A DNA stretch of 64,000 nt from Hygrophila difformis. Taxonomy: Eukaryota > Streptophyta > Magnoliopsida > Lamiales > Acanthaceae. The stretch is from NCBI GenBank assembly GCA_030278955.1, contig JAOANR010000015.1, positions 23,928,064 to 23,992,063 on the forward strand. Direction: 5' to 3'. Shown piece by piece: positions 22,642 to 34,769 of the stretch; the first letter of the stretch is position 1, and each line of letters opens with the position of its first letter. Position numbers and translations under genes: made by a program. The notes under the pieces were generated by a model, which worked only from the letters and a program-made list of their open reading frames with translations, made no database searches and was not told the origin of the DNA.

Positions 22642-25375
22642 ATGGACGGTAGTGACGAGCAATCGCGCGGGCAAGAGATTATGCTATTTTGTCACTACAA
22701 CTACGAAGTTCACCTTGTGAGGATTAGGGACAGCGATGCTCTCGCTGATTTGTACGCCAAGGTGACGGAAAAATGACGAGAGGTGTGCCCAACCACGCAC
22801 ACACTCCATTACGACGATCCTGATGGGGGATACACGATGGAGATCATGAATGACGGTGACGCGTCAAGGCTGGGCAGCTTGAATCGGGCAAAGGGGCAGG
22901 CGATTGGGAAGATGAATGTGATGAACCGAGCAGAAAGAAGCACAATACTGTGAGTGTAGTGTTAAAATATGTTTGAACGTAGCTGCTTGTTATGTTCAAT
23001 TTTCGTATAACTGGTATGATAGATAGCGACTTTGGTATTCATCAAGTGAAACACATGTATTAAGCATGTGGGGATGTGTGAGAGCGTGCGAATGTTCTTT
23101 CTTCTATCATTCCGCTTGATTGTGATGGTATCTATTGGGAATTAGAATTTTTCAAATTGATTCAGTACGATCAGGATTCGCGTACATTTAAAAAGCTTGA
23201 TAACCTATTAGTTACTTGTCTTCCATTTAATTGGTATTAGTCTTTGGTTAGAACGGTATTATACTTTCACCAAATAGGTATACTCTTTGAACACTACTGC
23301 TGCTGTTTGAGCGTTGAACATGTACTTCAGGGAGGAAACAGCGACACAAGATGAATGCGACGACAGTGACCTCGACGACGAGGAAGATCAAAGACTCATA
23401 TGGGCCAATGCAATAAAAGGCAAAGTTCAGAAGTTCAGGAATCAGGATCATTTTCGAAAGGTGGTGGCAAACCACTGTATTGCACTTCGGCGTGGATTTT
23501 AATTCGTGCACAACAACAAAACAAAAGTCCAAGTAAATTGCAGCATGGAGGGTTGTGGGTGGCGCATATATGCAGCGCTCCACAAGTCCGACGACTCGTT
23601 TGCGATACGCACATGCACATTGACTCACGAATGCGGGGTGAATAATCTACAATCGAGGACTCACCCAAACGCCAATGCAACATGGGTGGCATCCTTCATA
23701 AAGGACAAATTGTGTCGGAACGCGAATTACACGCCGAACATGGCTATGGATGTTATTCACGCTGCATTCAAAATCGACATTACCTACCGCACGGCATCGA
23801 GTGCAAAGGAGATTGCTTTGAAGGAGCTACATGGAGCAGATGCCGAATCCTTTAACAAGGTGCGAGTATTTTGCAACCGCTTGAAAGCTTCGAACCCCGG
23901 CAGCGTGGCTGATCTGGAGGTGTGTCCGAATTCCAGTAAGTTCAGGAGGGTGTTCATTGCTATTGCAGCTTGTGTTGAAGGATTCAAGAGTGGCTGTCAT
24001 CATCTTATTCAGCTTGATGGGACCCATATAAAGTCAAAGTGGAAAGGCGTAATACTTGCAGCTGTTGGTGCAGATACAAATGGTGGGTTTTTAACCATCG
24101 CATTTGCAGGTATGTAGCTTTCACTGGACTATTGCTCTAGAGCGAGGTTATATTGTATTGTGCGTCTACATTTTTGTTGTTCGGCTAATTACGTATTGGT
24201 GTTTTACAATATATGGTATTGTTTTTCAGTTTTCAATCAAGAGACGGATGAAAATTGGGAGTGGTTTTGTCTGAAGTTTAGGGTCGTCCTTGACCCACCG
24301 AATGAACAGAATTAGGGCGAGTACACTTTTTTCAGTGATCGTCACTCGGGTTTGATGAAAGCCATTCCGACCGTCTTCAATGGGAGTCATCATGGTGTAT
24401 GCCTTCGACACCTTGTCGCGAACTTTAAAACCGAGGTTAATATTTTTCCAATGCAATATAGTGTAATTGGTATTGTTTTCGGGGAATACCTGTATATCCC
24501 TTTTTAATACTGGTGTTATTCGTACACTGTGACAGGTACTTCGTATGTACCCATACAAGAACAATGATCACTGGACTGGGGTGTTGAAGGCCGCAGTATA
24601 TGCTCCGACGTACGAAGAAATGCTGAAGCACCTGAACAACATCCTTGAAGCAATGCCCTTATCGTTCACGTTCCTTGCAAATTTTGATCCCTACAATTGG
24701 GCGAATTCCGTGTTTGCGGGAAAGAAATGGGGTGTGATGAACACGAATCTTGTGGAGAGTTAGAATAATTGGCTAGGGAAAGCTAGGGCAATGGGTCCTT
24801 ATTCCATGCTCGATCAAATTCGAAAACAAGTCATGAAGATGATGAATGAAAAAATAGAGGAGGGTGCGAGGATGGAAGGAATATTGGCTACTATTCCAGG
24901 AAAGGTATTGAATGATAATTACGCGGCATCCGGAGAAATGAAGCTTCAGCGCACAGCGGGTTCCTTGTTTGAGGTCCGGCATAGGGCGAGGATATACGTC
25001 GTTGATGTGGAAAAGATGACATGCACGCGTGGCTATTGGCAATTATTGAGGCTGCCCTGTAAGCACGGCAGTGCAGCGATTGAAAAACTGCAAGGGAATA
25101 TTTACGACTACTGTGATAATCATTACACGACTGCGTGTTACAGGACAACGTATGAAGGCATGATATCCTCTGCTTGAGATTGGCGGTGAACACGTGGCGG
25201 AGCAGAATGATAATTTCTTCGTTCTCCCTCCAGATGTACGGGTGCAGCCTCGCCGGAGAAAGAAACGGCGCATACCATCTCGGGGTGAACTAAAGAAGAC
25301 TAAATGTGGTTTGTGCAGCAAACGTGGTCACAATAGGGTTACTTGTAAGGAGGCTTACAAGTATGCCCGTTGGTG
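22642..25375 (+). pseudogene. MuDR-type MULE transposase, multiply interrupted
   Basis: Domains in order: an N-terminal PB1-like region from the ATG at 22642 (LFCHYNYEVHLVRI, HYDDPDGGYTMEI); a MuDR N-terminal region at 23320-23760; the DDE-type MULE domain from about 23985 (LIQLDGTHIKSKWKG, then [12 protein letters not shown]); a SWIM zinc-finger region near 25020-25080 (LPCKHGSAAI); and a CCHC knuckle (KCGLCSKRGHNRVTC) at 25306-25350. Introns 24110-24229 and 24436-24535 fit GT-AG. In-frame stops occur at 22774 (TGA), 23500 (TAA), 24313 (TAG) and 24761 (TAG), and the frame shifts near 25170. The second Cys of the SWIM CxC pair is Arg. It cannot make a full transposase. Confidence 0.88.
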
Positions 25376-25584
25376 AACTATGTTATTCATGGATGCGAAG
25401 AAAGGTGTGGAGGGGTGACGCGATTGGTATTTTTACAGCCCAAACACTATTGTGTCCAACTTTTGTGTTGTTGGTGATAAAACTTTGAGCATATCCGTGT
25501 GAATGCATCACTGTATATTTTTGGCATGGTTTCAATGTATCGGACGGTTTCAATGAATGATACCATATGAATATGGAACACTAG

Positions 25585-25740
25585 TATATTTTGGCAATGT
25601 CCTTATGGAATTCGAATCCCAATCGTTTTGAATCTTCTTATTGATCATATTTTGGCAATGTCACTATGGAACCGTTGTCCCATTTGTATTCAATCTTCTT
25701 ATTTAGCATATTTTGGCAATGCCCTGTACACGACATCTCA
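25585..25740. repeat. Tandem repeat, about 62-bp unit, three copies
   Basis: Units start ATATTTTGGCAATGTCC (about 25585), ATATTTTGGCAATGTCAC (about 25647) and ATATTTTGGCAATGCCC (about 25709), each preceded by a CAATCTTCTTATT-like phrase. It lies in the non-coding spacer between the two MULE genes. Confidence 0.6.
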
Positions 25741-26107
25741 ATTCCTATGCACGTATGTTGTATGTTGAAATGTAATGGTACTCGTAGCTATTTCTGGGGG
25801 AATATGTTACTTGGAAAAAATATAGCCCTGCCCTGAACGCGACATACTTTTGGTTGTGTAATGCCAATACCAGTCTACTGTGCGTTCACATACTGTTATC
25901 CCTCAACCACAGGATGTTTCGGGTGTTTTAGTACCATATTTGTTTAATTTTATTGATTTTTGCTTAATCAATGGATGCCCAAACATAGTTGTATGATCAC
26001 CAACATGAAATACTATGGGGTGTCATTAGATACCTCATTCAAACCATTTTTCAATGTCAATTGTCTACATCCTTCTTAATCACACAACCAAAAACCACTT
26101 TACATTA

Positions 26108-26490
26108 AAAGTATCAGTTTCCTTTCACGGCCATACCGTCAATATTGTCAATAGATACAACATATCTTCTCGTATAGTACCGTTATGGTTGATAGGGATA
26201 ATAGCATGAACAAATCAAGACAATGCATTGTCCATGTGATTGAATGGCTGAGTCATTCCTCTGTGGTTAAATGTTCAAGCCTCGTTTAATGTTTTGTGGA
26301 TAAGTCCCTTTAATGAATAAAAGTATCAGTATCCTTTCACGGCCATACCGTCTATATTGTTATTATATACCACATATCTTTCCGTATAGTACCGTTATGG
26401 TTGATAGGGATAATTTCAGTTTGAACAAATCAAGACAATGCATTGTCCATTAGCATTGAATGGCTGAGTCATTCCTCTATGGTTGTAGAG
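26108..26490. repeat. Direct duplication, about 211-bp unit, two copies
   Basis: Copies start AAAAGTATCAGTTTCCTTTC (26108) and AAAAGTATCAGTATCCTTTC (26319). Both continue through CACGGCCATACCGTC, CGTATAGTACCGTTATGG and AATGGCTGAGTCATTCCTC. Further GTTGTAGAGCAACACTTA words follow to about 26660. Rest of the spacer (to about 27000) non-coding. Confidence 0.7.
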
Positions 26491-27007
26491 CAACACTTAC
26501 TAACTTCTCTACCCATTGGATACTAATACACTTGTTGAAGGGTACATTGCCCATGTAACACTGGTTGTAGAGCTACACTTACTGAGTCATTGCCATGTAA
26601 TTGAATGCCTCAAGCAAACCATCGGTTGTAGAGCAACACTTATTATCGTAGAGCAACCCATTGGGTACTAGTACATTGCTTCAGGTGTACATCATACAAC
26701 TATTGGGAAAATGTGTACGTGTTCAAATTAGAGAACATGGGCTCGGTCGAACATGTACTATTCGACATCGAATTAGAGAGAATGATTCAAAATACCAATT
26801 CATACGAACAACCATATACGAACAATACTGATGTCCATACATACGTACGTCATACCAACCAACCATTCATACAAACTTACAAAACGACGTCCCACATCAA
26901 TATACCATTCATCCAAAATGCAAATACTATGAACCAAGTATAATCATACAACTGTCCATCAAATAGGAAAACCATCAATCCAACGATCATATAACAAACC
27001 AATGTCA

Positions 27008-28012
27008 TCAGTTAGCCTTACCAAGAGACGGGTCATGAGATAGAGGGGCGGCATCCGTCTCTGTGGGATCATCAGTGCCAGGAGTAGGAGGGGCAGTAGC
27101 ATGAGGAGGGACAACATCCGTCGCCACGGAATCATGAGGGGCAGGAGCATGAGTAGGTGCAGGATCCATCGCTGCGGGATCAAAAGGGCCAGGAGCAGGA
27201 GGAGGGGAAGGAGCATGAGGAGGGGCAACATCCGTCGCCGCAGAATCGGGAGGGGCAGAAGCATGAGTAAGGGCAGGATCCGTCGCTGTGGGATCAGAAG
27301 GGCCAGGAGCAGGAGGAGGGGCAGGAGCATGAGGAGGGGCAGCATCCGCCGGGCATATTTTCGGTGTCTGAGTGGCATAAGCGGGATTTCTTGGTTTGGT
27401 AACCGGTGCCATCAACCCCAGAACCGCGGGAGCGTATATTTGAAGTGGGACCGGACAGTGAATCGCTGTGGGGTCGGGCACATATGGAACAGCGGGATCC
27501 TCAACAATGGGGTCTGTCACCTTCGGATCGGCGGGATCATCAGCAGTGGGGTCGGGCACCGTTGGAGCAGCGGGATCCTCAACAATGGGCTCGGTCACCT
27601 TCGGATTGGCGGGATCATCAGCCATGGGGTCGGGCACCTTTGGAGCAGCGGGATCCTCAACAATGGGCTCGGTCACCTTCGGATCGGCATGATCGAGAAC
27701 AGTGGGCTCGGGTACCTTCGGATCCGCTTGATTCACTACAGTCGGGTCGGCCACCTTTGGATCCGCCTGATCCACAACATTGGGGTCGGGCACCTTCGGA
27801 TCCGCCTGGTCCTGGGATATGGGGTCGGGCACCATTGGACCCGTCGAATTGTGAAGATTAGGGTCCGCCACCATTTGATCCCCAACAGAGTTTTCAGCCA
27901 TCTTTGGATCCGCCTGATGCCCAACATTTAGGCCCGCCTGATTTTCAACAGTTTGGTCGGCCTCCATCGTATCCGATTGACCCTCCACAGTGGGCCGGGT
28001 CAACACCGCCTC
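27008..28012 (-). pseudogene. Asp/Pro-rich repeat tail in frame after the Ulp1-like pseudogene
   Basis: An open stretch of 334 codons follows the TAG at 28015-28013 in the same frame as the last Ulp1-like exon. It holds nine tandem 13-residue units (DQADPKVPDPNVV type) at 27811-27461, then a Pro/Ala-rich region with longer repeats (PPHAPAPPPAPGP type). It is either a former C-terminal extension separated by one nonsense change, or a minisatellite that happens to lack stops. The absence of stops over one kilobase is partly due to the repeat unit length (39 bp, divisible by three). No ATG opens it. Confidence 0.5.
27461..27811. repeat. 39-bp minisatellite, nine units
   Basis: Nine adjacent 39-bp units with drift, seen on the plus strand as alternating GGGTCGGGCACC and GGATCCTCAAC words. 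Read on the minus strand each unit encodes 13 residues. Confidence 0.75.
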
Positions 28013-30970
28013 CTACGCCGCCTGCTGAACAGTCCGCTCCATTGCATCCCTTAGAAGTCGCAACGCCACTTTGGCACGGTGCAACTTAATATCAACAGTT
28101 GCCTCCATGGCCCAGAATGCAGGATCATTCCGCAAAAATGCCTCAGCCCACCACATAACGTGCACCCCGCAGTCCAGTTGTCCATCACCCTGCTGCCTAC
28201 ATGTCCTTCTTAACATGATGTCCTCGTTCGCTGCCAAATCATGCTTGCTGTTCAGGTACCACACTAAGAACTCCGCCTGTTTGTCACAATTAAATACATA
28301 TTGCAGAGCAAAATTAATACCAATCGTCAGATATACGTATACCAGATATGCAAGACTTAATACTGAATATATAGGACTGGGTACCAGATAAATTGACACA
28401 CGGTGACTTACAATTTTTCTCTGCGCAATGGTGTTATCTGTCGGCCACAAGGAGTTCTGAATTGTTATCTCAATCTTCTGAAGGTCCAACATAATCAAGA
28501 ACCAGTTATAATTCGTCGTCACGGGCAGCAGCACGAAGTCAAGTCCGCCTGATATCAAAATGCTAAGCTGTTAGAATTCATCGCGCCCCGCCTACCAAAG
28601 AGTTTTATAGCTCTCCTGGAATGCATCAAAATCAAGCTCTCTCCCTTTCTTCTCCAACGCCAATATACGCGTCTGTTTCGCAGTAGTTTTTTCCATAAGG
28701 TTGCAAAATAAATGTGAAGGTGCATACGCATACAGTAAATTAAAAAATTACTAACCGTCGTGTATGGACTTATGAACTCGACCCTCGTGGTTATACCACT
28801 AGCATTGCGGAACGTTGGCTGCATATAAGAGCAATGTAACTGCCAACGAGATCATTGCATACTGCCTCATTAAAAAGGAGCAGCAGAATACTTGAAGGTA
28901 GCACGACGTAGATGCCTTGGCTCCACATAAATCCACTACCAAATGTACAATCCGTAAATAAATTAAACCCATAAAATCAGGAAAAAAAATACAATTTTCA
29001 TAGAATACCGATGCCAATACCAAGAAACTAGAGTACAAGAAGACAAAGAATACAATACCTCCCTTTTGGAGCGTCGATAAACCGCTCCAGAATCCATTTC
29101 TCTTCTGCCAATAGCCCGTCAGCGCCGGCATACCCCCGCCTGCCCGAATAACGATAACAGGTCTCCTCCTCAAAGTCCATACGCACAACAGTTTTCTTCT
29201 TTTCAGGAGAAGGGCCAGTGAGGTCCAGTACACGGTTCACACGCTGCTTTTTGCTGCGTGTCTCCAGTGTGTACAGTGGGGGATCCGGCTTACGCTTCCC
29301 CCGTTGTTCAGCTGTAGACAACGGATTAAGTGTAAGCAGATCAAACGGTGATGGTATAGAATGGGAGAGAATTAACATTCCCTCGACTGTCGTTGCCACC
29401 TCATCATGAGATGGCCCAAAAATTTTCATCGTCATTGTACTATTTCCCTCATTCATACCTGTTGTGTTTTTTGCCTTCCGTGTGGATTCCTGCTTGCCAT
29501 ATGCCACTGCCCCCGCAACCTTCTCATTAACGTAGTCCTCATCACTGTCGCTGCCGTCCGAAGACTCTTCCATGTACTCAGATTCCTCACTGCTTGCCGC
29601 CTTGACCTCGACCTTTTTCTTCGCTTCCTCATCAATGTCATTCTCTGACACATATTCTTCATCCTCACTTGTCTCTGGTTCGTCGCTTCATAAATCCTCC
29701 TCAATCTGCCGAAGAATCAGACAATACAACAATCATGACAAAATCATACCCATGTAACAGGAAAATAAGCACCCTTCTTATGCACTCGGTGCAACAGACC
29801 AAAATGATAACACCGATTTATTTACCTTTCCCTTTCTCTCGTTCAGGTCCTGTTCGGTCTCCACATTCTCCTTCAACTTGTCTTCTTCCTCTTTCTTCTC
29901 CTCCTCTTTCGGCTTTCTCTTCCTCGTCGTCTTCACCCTTACGGGGATCTCATCATCTATGGTTTTGTCCTCGAAAATTTTGGCCCGGCTGGGGACGGGC
30001 ACCGGCACCACAGGCTCCACAAATCTTTTCTCCCTCTTGCTGATGCGTAAGGGCCGCAGGTCCTGTGCCCTCAGCTGTTTCAGATCCTCGCGACATTCAA
30101 CAAGGTCGCGTTGAGCTTCCTTCCATCTCACGAATCGGGGGATAATAGGTTCGACCAGTGGATCGGCCATGTGCAGAAATCGCTCATAGAACCATCCCTA
30201 CACAAAAAAAAAAAATCAGTGATTGGAAACCGTTACCAGTTATGCGAATATTGGTACAACAACAGTGAGAAATGGGTGTTCTTGTGATATTACAATCTTA
30301 TTGTGTAGGTAAGAGCATTTTTATTAAAAACTCACCACCAGCCCGAAAGTGCAGCCGTCTAAATACACCTTCCCTTTCTCGTTATGGAGCCGCATCGAAG
30401 CAACCAAATACTCGTGTGCGGCCGCGCCCTAAGCATATTCATCGAGTCGGTCTAACTTATCCACGTGGTGAACAAGAAACTCGGGGACGGTCAAGGACGA
30501 GCTGGGGAACAGGAGGCAGGCAAAGACCACCAAAAACGTACGCCCTCGCGAAATCCACTGTATTATCCGTTCCAGCCAAGTTCACCATTAATTCCACTAA
30601 ATCCAGCCGATACAAAGCTCCACCCTTTGGAAAATACTTTTGCTTGAACTCGGATTCAGGCACGCACCTAGGGTGAACGTACATGCCTTCGTACTGCAGC
30701 CCGCCGTTGAAGCACTCGAACAGTGCCTGCAGCAACGTCTTGCTGCTGTACGTGCCCTGTAGCTTCGCGAAGTGGTGGAATGGAGTCGATCTAATTGCTT
30801 CCCACTGTGCTTCCGTGATCGTCTTTTCAATAGAATTCATGGCGTCTTGGAGGACACTGATTGTACACCGAGCAGTGATTGTAGCCTTCCCGGCCTCCTC
30901 AGCTTTTGACTTCTTCTTCTTGCTACGTTTCGTGGTATCTCTATTTATTCTACCAACAAAAAATCATACA
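28013..30970 (-). pseudogene. Ulp1-like (C48 cysteine protease) gene of the MULE, decayed
   Basis: Exon-like blocks on the minus strand: about 30960-30470 (SVLQDAMNSIEKTITEAQW, LVELMVNLAGTDN), about 30440-30320, 30198-29826 (GWFYERFLHMADPLVEP, then a Lys/Glu-rich run), about 29704-29061 (acidic and NLS-like), a short piece at about 28690-28600, and the catalytic exons 28548-28412 and 28276-28013. The order (plant-transposon N-terminal region, charged linker, C48 domain) matches Ulp1-like genes captured by plant MULEs, known as Kaonashi-type. The nucleophile is present in GQLDCGVHVMWW (Cys codon 28171-28169). The positions expected for catalytic His and Asp both read Asn. In-frame stops include TAG in EYA*GAA and TAG/TAA just before 28548. 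Not a working protease gene. Confidence 0.75.
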
Positions 30971-31499
30971 GGGGTCATGCACAACTCCTAATGGTGTTCA
31001 ACTGGTTATATACTGCTATCCAGTTTGCCACATACAGAAAATACAAGAGCCCGAACAATAATGTATCTTCACTTCAACAACATTCCCTAAACTACAAAAG
31101 AACTCCGGACCTTATCGAGCAACATTAGACCAGATTCAAATAGAACATTTTGCAGAACCTAATATCGATTGCAGCCAAGCATTAAACATAATGATAATTC
31201 ATACCCGTTGTTCACACCTACTTATGCACATCAAAAATCATACCCGTTTTACGCATGAATGATACCGGTGTAACAATTTCGCCAATACAGAAGACAAGTG
31301 TTATGTGACATAACAGTATTACCAGAAATGAACAATAGGCAACAAACAAAATATCGCGGAAACGCATCAAGCAAATCGATCCAGAATTATATCTACTTTT
31401 CGATCAACACAAAACGGCTATCAAAATCATAAAAAAATTTCAAACCCTAAATGAACCCTAAAACCGATGGTTCACAACCCTAAAAACTTTAAAATTCCA

Positions 31500-31760
31500 T
31501 CTCCCAATGTAGCACATACTCGTGTAACAGTAAAATCACAAAGGCCATTGCATTGCATACCTTGATTTGGGAATAACACCGAGCTTCCTCCTCGATTGGG
31601 TTTGTTGGAAGCTTCAAAAACCGAGTCTTTTTCACTCTGCTAACCCAAACCAGCGTCCGAAACTTTTTCCCGAAAAATGGAGGTTGGAGCATCGCCCGTT
31701 CTTCAAGCTCCAGGTAGTGTTTGCTCTGACGGTTTCGTTTTCGCAATGGGGGACGGCGGT
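31500..31760 (-). other. Possible first exon of the Ulp1-like pseudogene
   Basis: An open stretch translating as ...RQSKHYLELEERAMLQPPFF... runs to ATCAAG followed by a donor-like GTATGC at about 31562. It could be a 5' exon. It begins without an ATG and has no recognised domain. 30971-31500 is spacer without coding signal. Confidence 0.25.
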
Positions 31761-32964
31761 TTCAATTCAGGTGAGAAGAGGGGGAGAATGGGTGAGCCGG
31801 TGAAGGACGTGCGCCTTCAATGCTGCCTGACTGTTTCAGACATGGGGGGTTAGCCGACGGGACATAAAGTGGAAAGGGCTCTTCTACCCTTCTCCCCAAG
31901 GTTTGTGTATTTTTTGACCGAGGGGTTAATTAGTCTTTTCACTAATTTGAATTTCAAAAGTATATCTAAATTGTGGTATGGGTTGTATTTTGAGAATATT
32001 TTGGTACGCGTGTCTTGTATTGTGAGTATTTCTTCTGAGGGACATTTCTTTTACATTTACCGATATTTAAAATTATAAATAGTTAAAATATATATTTTTT
32101 GACATAATTATTTACTTTAATAATAGGTTTGTTGAATAATTCTTTATAAAATTAAAGATTTATTAAAATTTGCAATACTAAAGATGTGTATTATATTCTA
32201 TAAATATAGTATTGTTGAGGATAAAAAATTATAAGTAATGGTTGAGTTGATAAAAATATTAGGTCTGACGGTTGGAGTCTTTAGGAAGTTAAATTGTTTT
32301 GGCATAGATAATTCATTAATTTTATATTTGAAAAACAAGATAACTGACAATAAATTATGAAAATTTACTTGCATTCACAAATTTTAATAAATAAATAAAA
32401 TAACCTATCTAAAAAATTTAATAAATAAAATAATAAGGAATTTTAAACTTTAAAAAAAAACTAAAACTAATAATATGGATAAGAAGAGAAATAGTAGAAA
32501 ATACCACTATTTGTATTACAATTTCATAAGTAACTGAAATAATTATTTAAATATATATTTGGTGACTTTGTGGTAAACTTTGAATTAACCAAACAATATT
32601 CACTAAAATTAAATAAATAGAACAAGGAGTAAAAAAAAAGCCAAAACCCGCGGGCTGGCCCGCCCCACCGCGGGCCCAACCCGCAAAAGCCCGCCCCGCA
32701 GCGGGTCGAGCCTGTAAAAGCCCGCATCTAAATGGGCCTTAAAAATTCAAGCCCACCCCGTATTTTTTACCTTGCGGGGCAGGCCGGCCCAACGGGCCCA
32801 ACCCAAATTGACAGCTCTACTTACAATGGATCATTGGATGAATGATAAAGTATATTTTTTTTTATTAAATCAGGATATAAGGTTAATTAAATAATTTACT
32901 CTATTTTATTATTTTATTTTAAATATAATATTATAATTTGATATATTCACCGCCTTGTATTCTG

Positions 32965-33070
32965 TACTTCCTCCGTCTTAATATAATTGTTACATAAATC
33001 AAGTCAAAGTTAAATACTGAATAGTATCCAAAAGTCAAACGTAACAAATATAGTGAGACAGAGGTAGTAT
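32965..33070. mobile_element. Stowaway-like MITE, short internal-deletion copy
   Basis: It begins TACTTCCTCCGTCTTAATAT and ends TAGTGAGACAGAGGTAGTA, with only about 100 bp in between. It is the same subtype as the copy at 14401. Confidence 0.65.
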
Positions 33071-33117
33071 TATTTTTGCAGCTTTTCCGTGACGATAGCT
33101 TATCGGAGATGAAAGAC

Positions 33118-33925
33118 TAGGGGTGATATCAGTTGAGTCAAGCTCGAGTAGTGTAATACTTGAAGTTGACTTGATGGGAAAATATGGCTACTCGAGCTCG
33201 AGCTCAAATATCAACCAGCTCGAGTAGCTTGCAATTTTCTTTTTTTTTTTTTTTTTTTTTTCTTCAACTCGATTATTCTCATTTTGAGTTTTGATTTATG
33301 TTTTTATTTTGATTCATTATAAATAAAAGCCCATCAAAAGACCTATTTAAACAAAATTTTAATTGTTTATTCCAAATTTGAACACACACTTCACAGCCAA
33401 GCACAATTTTTTTTTTCCCTTTTTGTTAAGTGCAAAGATGTCGTGGAGGAAGTGTGACGGATTCTAGGAAGTGTTTGGAAAGTAGTTATGTGCGAGCTTA
33501 CTAAAGAATAACATATTTGAGCTTTACATTCGATGTTCAAAAACTTTCATGTTCAAGTGGAGAATGAAACAGGCTAAAGAATCAAATTGATGTGAACAAC
33601 TTGGAATGGATGGATGGATGGCTCACTAAAAAATAATCATATTTGAGCTTTGGATGGATAGAGATTGAGAAATTAGTTAATGGACTAATGGAGTATTGAA
33701 GTTGGGCTTGGACCATTTCCTTTATTGAAAGTGTGAGAATTGTGGCCTGTAATTCAAAAAATATAATAAAATTAATTAAGAAATGAGTACTCGACTCGAC
33801 TCGACTACTCGATGAGCTAGTACTCGATACTCAATGAGTATTATATGCTTCTACTCGAGCTTGAGCTCGATACTCGATTATAATACTCAATACTCGACTC
33901 GGATTTTTCGAGTACGAGTCGACCT
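33118..33925. repeat. Repeat region rich in CTCGAG/ACTCGA words with a possible hAT-like left end
   Basis: It starts TAGGGGTGATATCAG, similar to hAT MITE ends in this window. GAGCTCGAG words follow (33140-33230), then a T22 run, an unremarkable middle, and a second cluster of ACTCGACTCGACT words (33785-33925). No matching right terminus or duplication was found. Non-coding. 33926-34770 likewise shows no gene. Confidence 0.4.
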
Positions 33926-34769
33926 TTTTTTATTTGTGCATTCAATTAAAGGAGAAGCGTGTGATAACATATGGAACCATCTTGTATTATTAGAAATGTA
34001 CTCTTATTATTTTTTATACTCTATTATACTTTTGTTTCATTTCAACACTCTACCAACTGTTAGAGGTCACACACAAACCATCTTGTGAACATTTTTGGGA
34101 AACCCTAGACGTGAATTGGCCATTACCGATAGTTTTGATTAAAAGCAAAATTCCTCCTGACACAAGGAGAAATGGGTGATCAGGATAAGGAATTGGTTAT
34201 GGAATGCCTCTAAAGAGCTTTCTAAACAAGCATGAATGGATTGTTGGATACAAATTAAAATACGAATTGAATGAGGAGCTTAAGCCATTTTATGATAAAT
34301 CCAATGATTTTGCCAATTTTCTTTTAAATTTAGTAAATAAATTTAAATTTTAAATTTTAAATTTAATTATCTATTACCGTCCATTTCTTCTGAATCGAAG
34401 ACAAAGATAAATGATGGCATTGATTGTGAACCATTACTTGTATGTTTCCAAGGTATCTCAGGATTTGTGAGGCTTAATGAGAACATCATTGATGGGGAAA
34501 TGCAAATTGGGTTAATGAATTTGGCAAGGGCTTCGATCATTCTCACACTTCCATGGATATGAAATTGTGTCAAAGGATAAGTGATACTGATTTATAGGAG
34601 TATTTTTTTTTTGAATTACCGTTTTGCCCTTTCTCTGCATCTCTTTTAATAATATACTTATTTTATTCAACCTCCTTTGATGGTATGGAATGATTTACTA
34701 GAAAAATGAATGGCGCCATCCTATGTAGTGAACATTTTTGAGTTGTGCATTCAATTAGAGGAGATGGGG

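Larger units (their letters stand above)
21850..32827. mobile_element. hAT-like element interrupted by a MULE carrying transposase and Ulp1-like genes (composite, about 11 kb)
   Basis: A perfect 8-bp duplication CTTACAAT lies at 21850-21857 and 32820-32827. The outer ends read TAGAG and CTCTA, with GC-rich subterminal text on both sides (GGGCAGGCCCGTG, GGCCGACCCGC at left; GGCTGGCCCGCCCC, GGGCAGGCCGGCCC at right). Inside that shell, AT-rich segments (about 22000-22240 and 31950-32640) lead into a MULE-like core from about 22240 to 31950 with convergent transposase and Ulp1-like pseudogenes. The simplest reading is a MULE that inserted into a hAT MITE. Exact MULE ends were not resolved; degenerate, inversely related ends near 22200 and 32000 are suspected. 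Confidence 0.75.

Noticed and set aside
26713..26943. 76-codon frame in the MULE spacer
   Set aside because: It starts at GTG, is rich in Asn/Thr/Tyr repeats and has no supporting signal.
27101..27931. Plus-strand Arg/Gly-rich frames over the 39-bp minisatellite
   Set aside because: They are the antisense reading of repeats whose length is a multiple of three, so open frames appear on both strands.
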